A stretch of DNA of 8,264 nt. Origin: Thermoanaerobaculales bacterium. Its GTDB lineage: Bacteria; Acidobacteriota; Thermoanaerobaculia; Thermoanaerobaculales; Sulfomarinibacteraceae. This document shows positions 1 through 7,540 of this stretch, in pieces. Below the pieces are notes generated by a model, which made no database searches, was not told where the DNA came from, and was given only the letters and a program-made list of their open reading frames with translations. The position numbers were made by a program, and so were the translations under genes. The stretch is from NCBI GenBank assembly GCA_025456385.1, contig JALOKS010000099.1, positions 1 to 8,264 on the forward strand, in the 5' to 3' direction. The first letter of the stretch is position 1. Each line of letters starts with the position of its first letter.

Positions 1-283
1 CGACCCGGGGCTTCTTCGGGTTGCGGCGAAACAGCACTGCCACGTGGCCGATGGTCTGCACGAGGTCGGCGCCGGTGGCAGCGACGATCGCCTCGATCGT
101 CGACGCGCGCTCGTCCCGGTCCTCCCCCGCGACCCTGACCTTGACGAGCTCGTGGTGGGTGAGGGCGCCGTCGATCTCGGAGAGCACGGTGTCCTTGAGG
201 CCGTGCTGTCCCATCAGCACGACGGGCTTGAGGTGGTGGGCGAGGCCGCGCAGATGGCGTCGCTGGGGGTCGGTGAGGGCCAT
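1..283 (-). CDS. yhbY: YhbY-type CRM-domain ribosome assembly RNA-binding protein (3' end outside window)
   Basis: Reading the minus strand from the ATG at 283 gives 94 residues with no stop, running off the left edge, so only the extreme C-terminus can be missing (the family is about 97-105 aa). The protein starts MALTDPQRRHLRGLAHHLKP and contains the VVLMGQHGL and HHELVKVRV stretches, the E-D-R segment, and the GADLVQTIGHVAVLFRRN ending. This is the whole CRS1/YhbY (CRM) fold, a small KH-like RNA-binding domain. E. coli YhbY binds pre-50S particles and helps large-subunit assembly. A GGAG ribosome binding site (minus strand, 295-292) lies 8 nt before the ATG. The gene is divergent from rlmE, the usual gammaproteobacterial arrangement, and both neighbours act on the 50S subunit. 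The family assignment is firm; the cellular role is taken from E. coli. Confidence 0.95.
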   Translation of the reverse strand, partial: MALTDPQRRHLRGLAHHLKPVVLMGQHGLKDTVLSEIDGALTHHELVKVRVAGEDRDERASTIEAIVAATGADLVQTIGHVAVLFRRNPKKPRV

Positions 284-315
284 GCGCGTTGCTCCGTGGC
301 GTGGAATGCGCCGGG

Positions 316-344
316 ATTCTACTGAGGCAGACGCGCAAGGACAT
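316..344 (-). promoter_or_regulatory. Candidate yhbY promoter (good -10, poor -35)
   Basis: The minus strand carries TAGAAT (321-316), five of six matches to the sigma-70 -10 consensus. It lies 33 bp upstream of the yhbY ATG in the 63-bp gap shared with rlmE. With 17-bp spacing the -35 would be ATGTCC (344-339), only three of six, so the assignment rests on the -10 alone. I see no equally good promoter facing rlmE in this gap. Confidence 0.3.
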
Positions 345-346
345 CC

Positions 347-967
347 GTGGCACGTTCGAAGAGCAGCCGGCGCTGGCTGGACCGCCAGGCCCACGACCCC
401 TACGTGCAGCGCGCTCAGGCCGAGGGGTGGCGGTCGCGAGCGGCGTTCAAGCTGCTCGAGCTCGACGCCAAGGACCGTTTCCTCCGGCCCGGCGCCCGCG
501 TCGTGGACCTCGGCGCGGCGCCCGGCGGCTGGTCCCAGGTGGCGCAGAAGGCGGTGGGCGCGGGCGGCCAGGTGCTCGCCCTCGACCTTCTGCCGATGGA
601 GCCGATCCCGGGAGTGACGTTCCTGCAGGGCGACTTCCGGGAGGAGGAGGTGCTCCGGACCCTCGAGGCCCGGCTTGGCCAAGGCCCGGTCGACGTTGTT
701 ATTTCCGACATGGCCCCCAATGTCAGCGGCATGGCAGCGGTGGATCAGCCCCGGGCGACACACTTGGCGGAACTGGCCCTGGCCTTCGCCGAGGAGCGCC
801 TCGCGAAGGGCGGGTCACTGGTGGTCAAGCTCTTCCAGGGCGCCGGCTTCGACCCCTTCGTCGCGCAGTGCCGACAGCGGTTCGCGCGCGTTGCGCTGCG
901 CAAGCCGGCGGCCTCCCGCCCCGAGTCGCGGGAGGTCTACCTGGTGGCCCGGGGTTTTGGGGTGTAG
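347..967 (+). CDS. rlmE: 23S rRNA (uridine-2552-2'-O)-methyltransferase RlmE
   Basis: This 206-aa protein is the expected length for RlmE (FtsJ/RrmJ; E. coli 209 aa), which methylates the 2'-OH of U2552 in the A loop of 23S rRNA in the assembling 50S subunit, using S-adenosylmethionine. The start GTG at 347 follows an AAGGA ribosome binding site (337-341) by 5 nt. The N-terminus MARSKSSRRWLDRQ is typical. The SAM-binding motif VVDLGAAPGGWSQV is at residues 52-65, the second acidic loop ALDLLPM at 78-84 and SDMAPN at 120-125. The catalytic tetrad K-D-K-E is intact: K35, D121, K161 and E196, each offset by three from the E. coli positions. The gene is upstream of ftsH with a 62-bp gap, the same pair as the E. 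coli heat-shock rrmJ-ftsH operon. A perfect 8-bp inverted repeat lies in its 3' end (912-935). Confidence 0.97.
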   Translation: MARSKSSRRWLDRQAHDPYVQRAQAEGWRSRAAFKLLELDAKDRFLRPGARVVDLGAAPGGWSQVAQKAVGAGGQVLALDLLPMEPIPGVTFLQGDFREEEVLRTLEARLGQGPVDVVISDMAPNVSGMAAVDQPRATHLAELALAFAEERLAKGGSLVVKLFQGAGFDPFVAQCRQRFARVALRKPAASRPESREVYLVARGFGV

Positions 968-1017
968 TACCGTAGCGACACACTCGGATGTGGAAGGCCG
1001 CTCGGGCGGCGTTTCAC

Positions 1018-1023
1018 GGAGGT
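1018..1023 (+). promoter_or_regulatory. ribosome binding site that fixes the ftsH start
   Basis: GGAGGT is a near-perfect anti-16S match, 6 nt before GTG 1030. Two other in-frame starts are possible. ATG 988 has no Shine-Dalgarno sequence and would put a non-homologous 14-residue leader before the conserved N-terminus. ATG 1039 is 15 nt from the site, which is too far. GTG 1030 is therefore preferred. Confidence 0.85.
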
Positions 1024-1029
1024 AAGACC

Positions 1030-2955
<1,926 letters not shown>

Positions 2956-2976
2956 CCGGCCGGAGTCTCGGCAACG

Positions 2977-3007
2977 ACCGGGCGCGCGAGCGCCCGGTCT
3001 GCGTTTT
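2977..3007 (+). terminator. Intrinsic terminator after ftsH
   Basis: A perfect 9-bp stem, ACCGGGCGC (2977-2985) with GCGCCCGGT (2990-2998), is closed by a GCGA tetraloop of the stable GNRA class. After CTGCG comes a short TTTT run at 3004-3007. The stem is strong but the U-tract is short and offset by five bases, so some read-through into folP is plausible. I see no convincing sigma-70 promoter between here and folP. Confidence 0.7.
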
Positions 3008-3021
3008 GGAGGGATGCGATC

Positions 3022-3105
3022 TTGCCCCACGTAGACGCAGCGCCGCGGAGCAGGCCGGGGTCTGCGGTTTCCGCCGCGGCGGCCCGACGAGCGAGGCGGC
3101 GGTGA
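3022..3105 (+). CDS. Possible 27-codon leader ORF overlapping the folP start
   Basis: A strong Shine-Dalgarno sequence, GGAGGG (3008-3013), sits 8 nt before TTG 3022. This opens a frame of 27 codons that ends in TGA at 3103-3105. The stop shares four bases with the proposed folP start (GTGA, 3102-3105), the layout expected for translational coupling. The peptide would begin MPHVDAAPR and end in an Arg-rich run, ARRARRR; I recognise no family. In GC-rich DNA an open frame of this length is unremarkable, and TTG starts are rare. The support is only the good ribosome binding site and the stop-start overlap. The alternative is that GGAGGG is chance and folP is read from GTG 3102 alone. Confidence 0.22.
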   Translation: MPHVDAAPRSRPGSAVSAAAARRARRR

Positions 3106-3944
3106 CGGCGCTGCGCTGCGGCGCGCGGCTGCTCGACCTGACGCGGCCCCGCGTCATGGGCATCCTGAACGTCACCCCGGATTCCTTCTCCGACGGCGGC
3201 CGGCACGTCGCGCTCGCCGCGGCACTGGAGCGGGCCCGCGCGATGGTCGCGGAAGGGGCCGACCTGGTCGACGTGGGCGGCGAGTCGACCCGTCCGGGGG
3301 CGGCGGCGGTGACCGCGGACGAGGAAATCCGGCGGGTGGTCCCGGTGATCGAGGCCCTGGCGGCGGAGCTGCCGGTGGCGGTGTCGGTCGACACCAGCAA
3401 GCCGGAGGTGATGCGGGCGGCGGTCGCCGCCGGCGCCGGCATGATCAACGACGTCGCGGCCCTGCGCCGGCCGGGCGCCGTCGAGATGGCGACGGCGCTG
3501 GGCGTGCCGGTCTGCCTGATGCACATGCAGGGGGAGCCGCGCACCATGCAGCAGGATCCGCGCTACGACGACGTGGTCGGGGAGGTGACGGCGTTCCTGC
3601 GCGCCCGCGTCGCGGCCTGCACCGCGGCTGGCATGCCGCGGGAACGCCTGCTGGTCGATCCGGGCTTCGGCTTCGGCAAGACGCTGGCGCACAATCTCGC
3701 CTTGCTGCGCGGGCTCCCCGTGGTTGCGGGTCTGGGCGTGCCCGTGCTGGTGGGGCTGTCGCGCAAGACGATGATCGGGGCGCTGCTCGGGGATCTTCCG
3801 GTGGGCGAGCGTCTCTACGGCAGCGTCGCGGCCGCGCTCGTCGCCGTGGAGCGGGGAGCGGCCATCGTGCGGGTGCACGACGTCGCGCCGACGGTGCAGG
3901 CGCTCAGGGTATTGGCCGGCGTGCGCGGTGCCGTCGGCGGCTGA
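3102..3944 (+). CDS. folP: Dihydropteroate synthase FolP
   Basis: FolP condenses 6-hydroxymethyl-7,8-dihydropterin diphosphate with p-aminobenzoate to dihydropteroate in folate synthesis, and is the sulfonamide target. From GTG 3102 the protein is 280 aa (E. coli 282). The pterin-binding TIM barrel is complete: MGILNVTPDSFSDGG at 19-33 (with the N23 metal/diphosphate ligand), DVGGESTRPGA at 57-67, SVDTSKPE at 95-102, IND at 115-117, CLMHMQG at 138-144, VDPGFGFGK at 185-193, VGLSRKTMIG at 217-226 and IVRVHD at 255-260 (with R257 and H259). The frame is open further upstream, but the E. coli-like N-terminal length and a GAGG site (3093-3096, 5 nt away) favour GTG 3102. This start is the least certain in the window. 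The stop is 14 bp before glmM, so the two are almost certainly cotranscribed. Confidence 0.96.
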   Translation: MTALRCGARLLDLTRPRVMGILNVTPDSFSDGGRHVALAAALERARAMVAEGADLVDVGGESTRPGAAAVTADEEIRRVVPVIEALAAELPVAVSVDTSKPEVMRAAVAAGAGMINDVAALRRPGAVEMATALGVPVCLMHMQGEPRTMQQDPRYDDVVGEVTAFLRARVAACTAAGMPRERLLVDPGFGFGKTLAHNLALLRGLPVVAGLGVPVLVGLSRKTMIGALLGDLPVGERLYGSVAAALVAVERGAAIVRVHDVAPTVQALRVLAGVRGAVGG

Positions 3945-3958
3945 CGGGGAGCCAGAGG

Positions 3959-5302
3959 ATGGGCAGACGCTATTTCGGTACGGACGGCATTCGCGGCAGG
4001 GTGGGCGAGGCGCCCATCAACCCGGAGTTCGTTCTCAAGCTGGGCTGGGCGGCGGGCCGGGTGCTCGGCCGGTCGCCCGGCAGCAAGGTGCTGATCGGCA
4101 AGGACACGCGCATCTCGGGATACCTGCTCGAGTCGGCCCTGGAGGCCGGGCTGGTGGCGGCCGGGATGAACACCCGCCTGCTCGGGCCGATGCCGACGCC
4201 GGGCATTGCGTACCTCACCCGGACGTTGCACGCCCAAGCGGGGATCGTGATCAGCGCCTCCCACAACCCGCACGAGGACAACGGGATCAAGTTCTTCTCG
4301 GGCGACGGCTTCAAACTGCCCGACGAGGTCGAGGCCGCGATCGAGGACGAGCTCGAGAAGCCGCTGGCCACGGTCGGCTCGGAGGAGCTCGGCAAGGCCA
4401 AGCGCATCGAGGACGCCGCCGGCCGCTACATCGAGTTCTGCAAGAGCACGATCCCGCCGCTGATGCAGCTGGACGACCTCAAGATCGTCGTCGACTGCGC
4501 GCACGGCGCGACCTACCACGTCACCCCCCGTGTGTTGGACGAGCTGGGGGCGAAGGTCGTCGCCATCGGGGTCGCCCCGGACGGTCTCAACATCAACCGC
4601 GGCGTCGGCTCGACGCACCTCGGCGCCGTGCGCGACGCCGTCCGGCAGCACGGCGCCGATCTGGGCATCGCCCTCGACGGGGACGGCGACCGGGTGCTGA
4701 TGGTCGACGCCAGCGGCGCCGAGGTCGACGGCGACGACCTGCTCTACGTGATCGCCCGCTCCCGCCACCGCGGCGGCATGCTGCGCGGCTCGGTCGTCGG
4801 TACGCTGATGACCAACCTCGGCCTCGAGCACGCCCTCGCGGCGCAGGGGATCGGTCTGGCCCGGACGAAAGTCGGGGACCGCCACATCCTCGAGCGGCTG
4901 CGGCAGGAGGGGTGGTCGCTCGGCGGGGAGCCCTCCGGCCACATCATCTGTCTGGACCGCACCACGACTGGCGACGGCACGGTTTCGGCCCTGCAGGTGC
5001 TCGCGGAGATGGTCCGCACCGGCCGCAGCCTGCGCGATCTGCGCGCCGGCCTCACCAAGTACCCGCAGCGCCTGGTCAACGTCCGGCTCGCGGGGGGCAG
5101 CGCCGTCGAGGCCATGGCGACCCCGGGGGTGACGGCGGCGGTGGCCGCCGTGGAGCGCGAGCTCGGCGAGGCCGGACGCGTGCTGCTGCGTCCCTCGGGC
5201 ACCGAGCCCCTCGTGCGGGTCATGGTCGAGGGCGAGGACGCCGGCCAGGTCGAGCGGCTGGCCGAGCAGATCGCCGCCGCCGTCCGGGCCGCGGTCGGGT
5301 AG
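3959..5302 (+). CDS. glmM: Phosphoglucosamine mutase GlmM
   Basis: GlmM converts glucosamine-6-phosphate to glucosamine-1-phosphate in the cytoplasm, feeding UDP-GlcNAc for peptidoglycan and lipopolysaccharide. The 447-aa length fits (E. coli 445). ATG 3959 follows a GGGGAG site (3946-3951) by 7 nt, and the N-terminus RRYFGTDGIRGRVG is diagnostic. The phosphoserine loop ISASHNPHEDNG carries catalytic S101. The Mg2+ loop DGDGDR is at 240-245, the sugar-binding loop GEPSGH at 323-328 and the phosphate-binding loop RPSGTEP at 411-417. The sequence has the GlmM signature rather than that of PgcA/ManB-type mutases, as expected from the folP-glmM pairing. The enzyme requires phosphorylation of S101 for activity (family knowledge). 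It ends 35 bp from a convergent gene, with no T-rich terminator in the gap. Confidence 0.97.
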   Translation: MGRRYFGTDGIRGRVGEAPINPEFVLKLGWAAGRVLGRSPGSKVLIGKDTRISGYLLESALEAGLVAAGMNTRLLGPMPTPGIAYLTRTLHAQAGIVISASHNPHEDNGIKFFSGDGFKLPDEVEAAIEDELEKPLATVGSEELGKAKRIEDAAGRYIEFCKSTIPPLMQLDDLKIVVDCAHGATYHVTPRVLDELGAKVVAIGVAPDGLNINRGVGSTHLGAVRDAVRQHGADLGIALDGDGDRVLMVDASGAEVDGDDLLYVIARSRHRGGMLRGSVVGTLMTNLGLEHALAAQGIGLARTKVGDRHILERLRQEGWSLGGEPSGHIICLDRTTTGDGTVSALQVLAEMVRTGRSLRDLRAGLTKYPQRLVNVRLAGGSAVEAMATPGVTAAVAAVERELGEAGRVLLRPSGTEPLVRVMVEGEDAGQVERLAEQIAAAVRAAVG

Positions 5303-5337
5303 GGCGGTCCGCCCGGCCCGACGCGGTCCGGCCGACG

Positions 5338-5982
5338 TCACTGCACCGGGGTGACGATGATCTCGACGCGCCGGTTCTGGGCGCGGCCAGCGGCCGTGCC
5401 GTTGTCCGCGATCGGGCGGGTCTTGCCGTAGCCGACGGCGGAGATCCGGTTCGGGCTCACGCCACGGCTGACGAGGTAGCTGCGCACCGCGTTGGCGCGG
5501 TTCTCCGACAGCCGCTGGTTCATCTCCATCGAGCCGGTGCTGTCGGTGTGCCCCGCGACCTCGATCACCGTGTTTTCGTACTGTCGCAGCGTCTCCGCGA
5601 CGCGGTCGAGCGCCGGATAGAACTGCGGCTTGATCGCGGCGCTGCCGACGTCGAAGCTCACGCCCTCGGGCAGGTTCATGAGAATGCTCTCGCCCTGCCG
5701 CTGGACGTCGATGCCGGTGCCAGCGGTCTGCTGGCGCAGGGCGCGCTCCTGCTCGTCCATGTAGTTGCCGATGAGGCCGCCTGCCAGCCCGCCCACGGCG
5801 GCGCCGATGAAGCCGCCCGCGGTGCGGTTACCGCGGCCGGCAACCTGACTGCCGATCAGCGCGCCCGTCGCGGCGCCGATCCCGGCGCCGGTGACGGTCT
5901 TGGGGCGTTCCTGGTAGGTCTGGCACCCGGCGAGGGCGGCGGCACCGACGAGGAGCGGGAGGGCGAGGGCAGTCTTCTTCAT
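5338..5982 (-). CDS. YiaD-like glycine-zipper OmpA-domain lipoprotein
   Basis: The ATG at 5982 follows AGAAGGAA (minus strand, 5998-5991) by 8 nt and gives 214 aa. The N-terminus MKKTALALPLLVGAAALAGC is a lipoprotein signal with lipobox LAGC and lipidated C20. Position +2 is Gln rather than Asp, so outer-membrane sorting is likely. Residues 32-73 are a Gly/Ala-rich glycine zipper, two small-residue hairpin segments that may insert in membrane. Residues 100-214 are an OmpA-type peptidoglycan-binding domain with VSFDVGSA (108-115), AGHTDSTG (143-150), NQRLSENRA (155-163) and AQNRRVEI (201-208). D147 and R162 have the 15-residue spacing of the diaminopimelate-binding pair of OmpA. The whole layout matches E. 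coli YiaD. It probably tethers the outer membrane to the cell wall; its exact role is unknown. It is transcribed against its neighbours, converging on glmM and diverging from tpiA. Confidence 0.92.
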   Translation of the reverse strand: MKKTALALPLLVGAAALAGCQTYQERPKTVTGAGIGAATGALIGSQVAGRGNRTAGGFIGAAVGGLAGGLIGNYMDEQERALRQQTAGTGIDVQRQGESILMNLPEGVSFDVGSAAIKPQFYPALDRVAETLRQYENTVIEVAGHTDSTGSMEMNQRLSENRANAVRSYLVSRGVSPNRISAVGYGKTRPIADNGTAAGRAQNRRVEIIVTPVQ

Positions 5983-6067
5983 TGGCAGGGTTCCTTCTGG
6001 TTTGGGGGATCGGGGTGCGCAGACTACCGCCGCCGCGGCGCCGGGGTACAGCGCTCCGGGGCGCACG

Positions 6068-6096
6068 TTGATTTGACCGGCAGCGGCCGGTAAGCT
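6068..6096 (+). promoter_or_regulatory. Candidate tpiA promoter
   Basis: TTGATT (6068-6073) and TAAGCT (6091-6096) are separated by 17 bp, matching the sigma-70 elements at four and three of six positions. Transcription would start near 6103, about 19 nt before the tpiA ATG. The flanking genes support a promoter here because the upstream gene is on the opposite strand. A 6-bp inverted repeat (6076-6091) lies in the spacer. TTGACC at 6073-6078 is an alternative -35, but its spacing to any -10 is poor. I see no clear promoter for the divergent lipoprotein in the same 139-bp gap. Confidence 0.4.
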
Positions 6097-6121
6097 TGCG
6101 CGCTCGATTGCGGGGGTGCCC

Positions 6122-6877
6122 ATGAGACAGCCGCTGGTAGCCGGCAACTGGAAGATGAATGGCAGCCGCTCGGCTGTCGGCGAGCTGCTGGAAGGCATCA
6201 AGGCCGGCCTCGCGGGCGTGAAGACGGCCGAGGTGGCGGTCTGCCCGCCGTACGTGTACATCCCGGAGGCCTCGACGCGGCTTGCGGGCACGGCGGTCGC
6301 CTTGGGCGGCCAGAACGTGTCCACCCATGCCGGGGGCGCCTACACGGGCGAGATCGCGGCGTCGATGCTGGTCGATTTCGGCTGCAAGTACGCGATCGTC
6401 GGGCACTCCGAGCGGCGCACCCTGTACGGCGAGGACGACACGGTCGTCGCCGAGAAGTTCGAGGTCGCGCGCAAGGCCGGGCTCGTGCCCATTTTCTGCG
6501 TCGGCGAGACGCTCGAGGAGCGCGAGGGCGGCACCACCGAGGCCGTGATCGCACGCCAGCTGGACGCGGTGCTGGATCGCTTCGGTGCCGCGGCCCTCGC
6601 CGCCGGCGTGATCGCCTACGAACCGGTCTGGGCCATCGGCACCGGGCGGACGGCCTCGCCGCAGCAGGCGCAGGAAGTGCACGCCTTCATCCGAGGCCGC
6701 GTGGCAGCGAAGGACCGGGCGGTCGCCGAGGCGATCCGGATCCTCTACGGCGGCAGCATGAAGCCGGACAACGCGGCCGAGCTGATGGCGCAGCCCGACA
6801 TCGACGGTGGCCTGATAGGCGGTGCGTCGCTGAAGGCATCCGATTTCCTCGCCATCTGCACGGCGGCCAACCGCTGA
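6122..6877 (+). CDS. tpiA: Triosephosphate isomerase TpiA
   Basis: TpiA interconverts dihydroxyacetone phosphate and glyceraldehyde-3-phosphate in glycolysis and gluconeogenesis. From ATG 6122 the protein is 251 aa (E. coli 255) and starts MRQPLVAGNWKMNGS, aligning residue for residue with the E. coli N-terminus. The purine run GGGGGT (6112-6117) is 4 nt upstream of this ATG; the in-frame GTG 6116 lies inside that run and has no site of its own. The active site is complete: K11, the electrophile H95 in IVGHSERR, the catalytic base E167 in YEPVW, the flexible loop 6 (residues 168-176, PVWAIGTGR) and the phosphate-binding YGGS (209-212) and GGAS (233-236). The gene leads a tpiA-secG-tRNA unit, with a 15-bp gap to secG. 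Placement of tpiA before secG is common in gamma- and betaproteobacteria. Confidence 0.97.
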   Translation: MRQPLVAGNWKMNGSRSAVGELLEGIKAGLAGVKTAEVAVCPPYVYIPEASTRLAGTAVALGGQNVSTHAGGAYTGEIAASMLVDFGCKYAIVGHSERRTLYGEDDTVVAEKFEVARKAGLVPIFCVGETLEEREGGTTEAVIARQLDAVLDRFGAAALAAGVIAYEPVWAIGTGRTASPQQAQEVHAFIRGRVAAKDRAVAEAIRILYGGSMKPDNAAELMAQPDIDGGLIGGASLKASDFLAICTAANR

Positions 6878-6892
6878 CGGCGGGTCGGGACG

Positions 6893-7285
6893 ATGATCGA
6901 GACCATTCTCGTCGTGGTGCACGTGCTGCTGGCGGCGGCCCTGATCGGGCTGGTGCTCATCCAGCACGGCAAGGGAGCGGACGCGGGCGCGGCCTTCGGC
7001 AGCGGTGCGTCGGCGACCGTGTTCGGGGCGCGGGGCGCGACGTCCTTCCTGAGCCGCAGCACCGCGATCCTCGCGACGCTATTCTTCCTGACCAGCCTGG
7101 CGCTGGCGTACTACGCCATGCGGGCGGCCGACCAGGCGGGGGTGGTGACGAAGACCCGCAGCGAGCCGGCGAAGGCGCGGGTACCGGCGCAGCTGCAGGG
7201 CCAGGCGCCCGAGCTCCCCGTGGTGCCCGAGGGCAAGCCCGAGGCGCCGGCCGAGGTGCCCGCCGCGCCGCCGGCCAAGCAGTGA
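6893..7285 (+). CDS. secG: Preprotein translocase subunit SecG
   Basis: SecG is the small, non-essential partner of SecYE in the inner-membrane Sec channel and stimulates SecA-driven export. The protein is 130 aa (E. coli 110). It has a membrane helix at about 5-23, the conserved cytoplasmic loop with QHGKGADAGAAFG (24-36) and GASATVFG (38-45), and a second helix at about 55-74. The tail from about residue 80 is longer than in E. coli and rich in Pro, Ala, Glu and Lys; such tails are variable and dispensable in the family. The start ATG 6893 has only a weak GGGTCGGGA purine stretch (6882-6890). Together with the 15-bp gap to the tpiA stop, this suggests translation coupled to tpiA. A leucine tRNA follows 18 bp after the stop, the same neighbour (leuU) as in E. 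coli. Confidence 0.95.
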   Translation: MIETILVVVHVLLAAALIGLVLIQHGKGADAGAAFGSGASATVFGARGATSFLSRSTAILATLFFLTSLALAYYAMRAADQAGVVTKTRSEPAKARVPAQLQGQAPELPVVPEGKPEAPAEVPAAPPAKQ

Positions 7286-7303
7286 AGGGACAAAGAGCAA
7301 CAT

Positions 7304-7388
7304 GCCGACGTGGTGGAATTGGTAGACACGCTATCTTGAGGTGGTAGTGGCGAATGCTGTGCCGGTTCGAGTCCGGCCGTCGGCACCA
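7304..7388 (+). tRNA. leuU: tRNA-Leu, anticodon GAG
   Basis: The 85-nt cloverleaf is complete with an encoded CCA (7386-7388). The acceptor stem GCCGACG (7304-7310) pairs with CGTCGGC (7378-7384), with discriminator A7385 as needed for leucyl-tRNA synthetase. The D stem is GTG (7313-7315) with CAC (7327-7329). The anticodon stem CTATC/GGTAG (7331-7335, 7343-7347) encloses the loop TTGAGGT, with anticodon GAG at 7338-7340 reading CUC and CUU. A 13-nt variable arm (7348-7360) with its own short stem marks a class II tRNA. The T arm GCCGG/CCGGC surrounds TTCGAGT. With secG only 18 bp upstream and no promoter between, it is probably cut from the tpiA-secG transcript. Its isoacceptor identity and position match E. 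coli leuU. Confidence 0.97.
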
Positions 7389-7400
7389 ACGAAGGGAGAG

Positions 7401-7432
7401 GGCACTGTCCGCCGGGCAGTGCCTTTTTCTTT
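7401..7432 (+). terminator. Strong intrinsic terminator after tRNA-Leu
   Basis: A 10-bp stem, GGCACTGTCC (7401-7410) with GGGCAGTGCC (7414-7423), has one internal U-G pair and a GCC triloop. It is followed at once by TTTTTCTTT (7424-7432). It closes the tpiA-secG-tRNA unit and separates it from the nuo promoter 53 bp further on. It is the best-formed terminator in the window. Confidence 0.93.
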
Positions 7433-7485
7433 GGGGAGGCGCTAAAAAAAGCTGAATTTTCAGAGAGTTGCCGGCGATTTCCGGC

Positions 7486-7515
7486 TTGACAGGGACGCCG
7501 GCGGCCCCCTACACT
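7486..7515 (+). promoter_or_regulatory. Sigma-70-type promoter of the nuo operon
   Basis: A consensus -35 TTGACA (7486-7491) and a -10 TACACT (7510-7515, four of six) are separated by 18 bp. Transcription should start near 7522, leaving a leader of about 69 nt before nuoA. Its position just after the strong tRNA terminator and before the first gene of the complex I operon makes it the obvious nuo promoter. Just upstream lie an AT-rich tract (7443-7460) and a 5-bp dyad touching the -35 (7470-7485). Confidence 0.8.
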
Positions 7516-7540
7516 GCGGCGAGCCAGAAGAGCGCCGGCG

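Noticed and set aside
988..1029. ATG 988 as the ftsH start
   Set aside because: It has no Shine-Dalgarno sequence, and the added MWKAARAAFHGGKT is unlike FtsH N-termini. GGAGGT at 1018-1023 points to GTG 1030.
3008..3034. ATG 3014 next to GGAGGG as a gene start
   Set aside because: There is no spacing between the purine run and the ATG, and the frame stops after six codons.
5302..5337. Bidirectional terminator between glmM and the convergent lipoprotein gene
   Set aside because: A short GGGCG/CGCCC hairpin is possible at 5302-5314, but no T-tract follows on either strand, so it cannot be called an intrinsic terminator.
3815..5341. Minus-strand open frame of 508 codons opposite glmM
   Set aside because: Antisense shadow of glmM, whose active-site loops are all intact on the plus strand.
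3928..6093. Plus-strand open frame of 721 codons covering glmM and the lipoprotein gene
   Set aside because: It reads glmM out of frame and then the lipoprotein gene on its wrong strand. It is extremely rich in Arg, Gly and Ala and matches no family.
5983..6324. Extended N-terminus of the lipoprotein gene reaching into tpiA
   Set aside because: It would overlap tpiA and bury the lipoprotein signal peptide. ATG 5982 has a well-placed AGAAGGAA site and directly precedes MKKTALALP.
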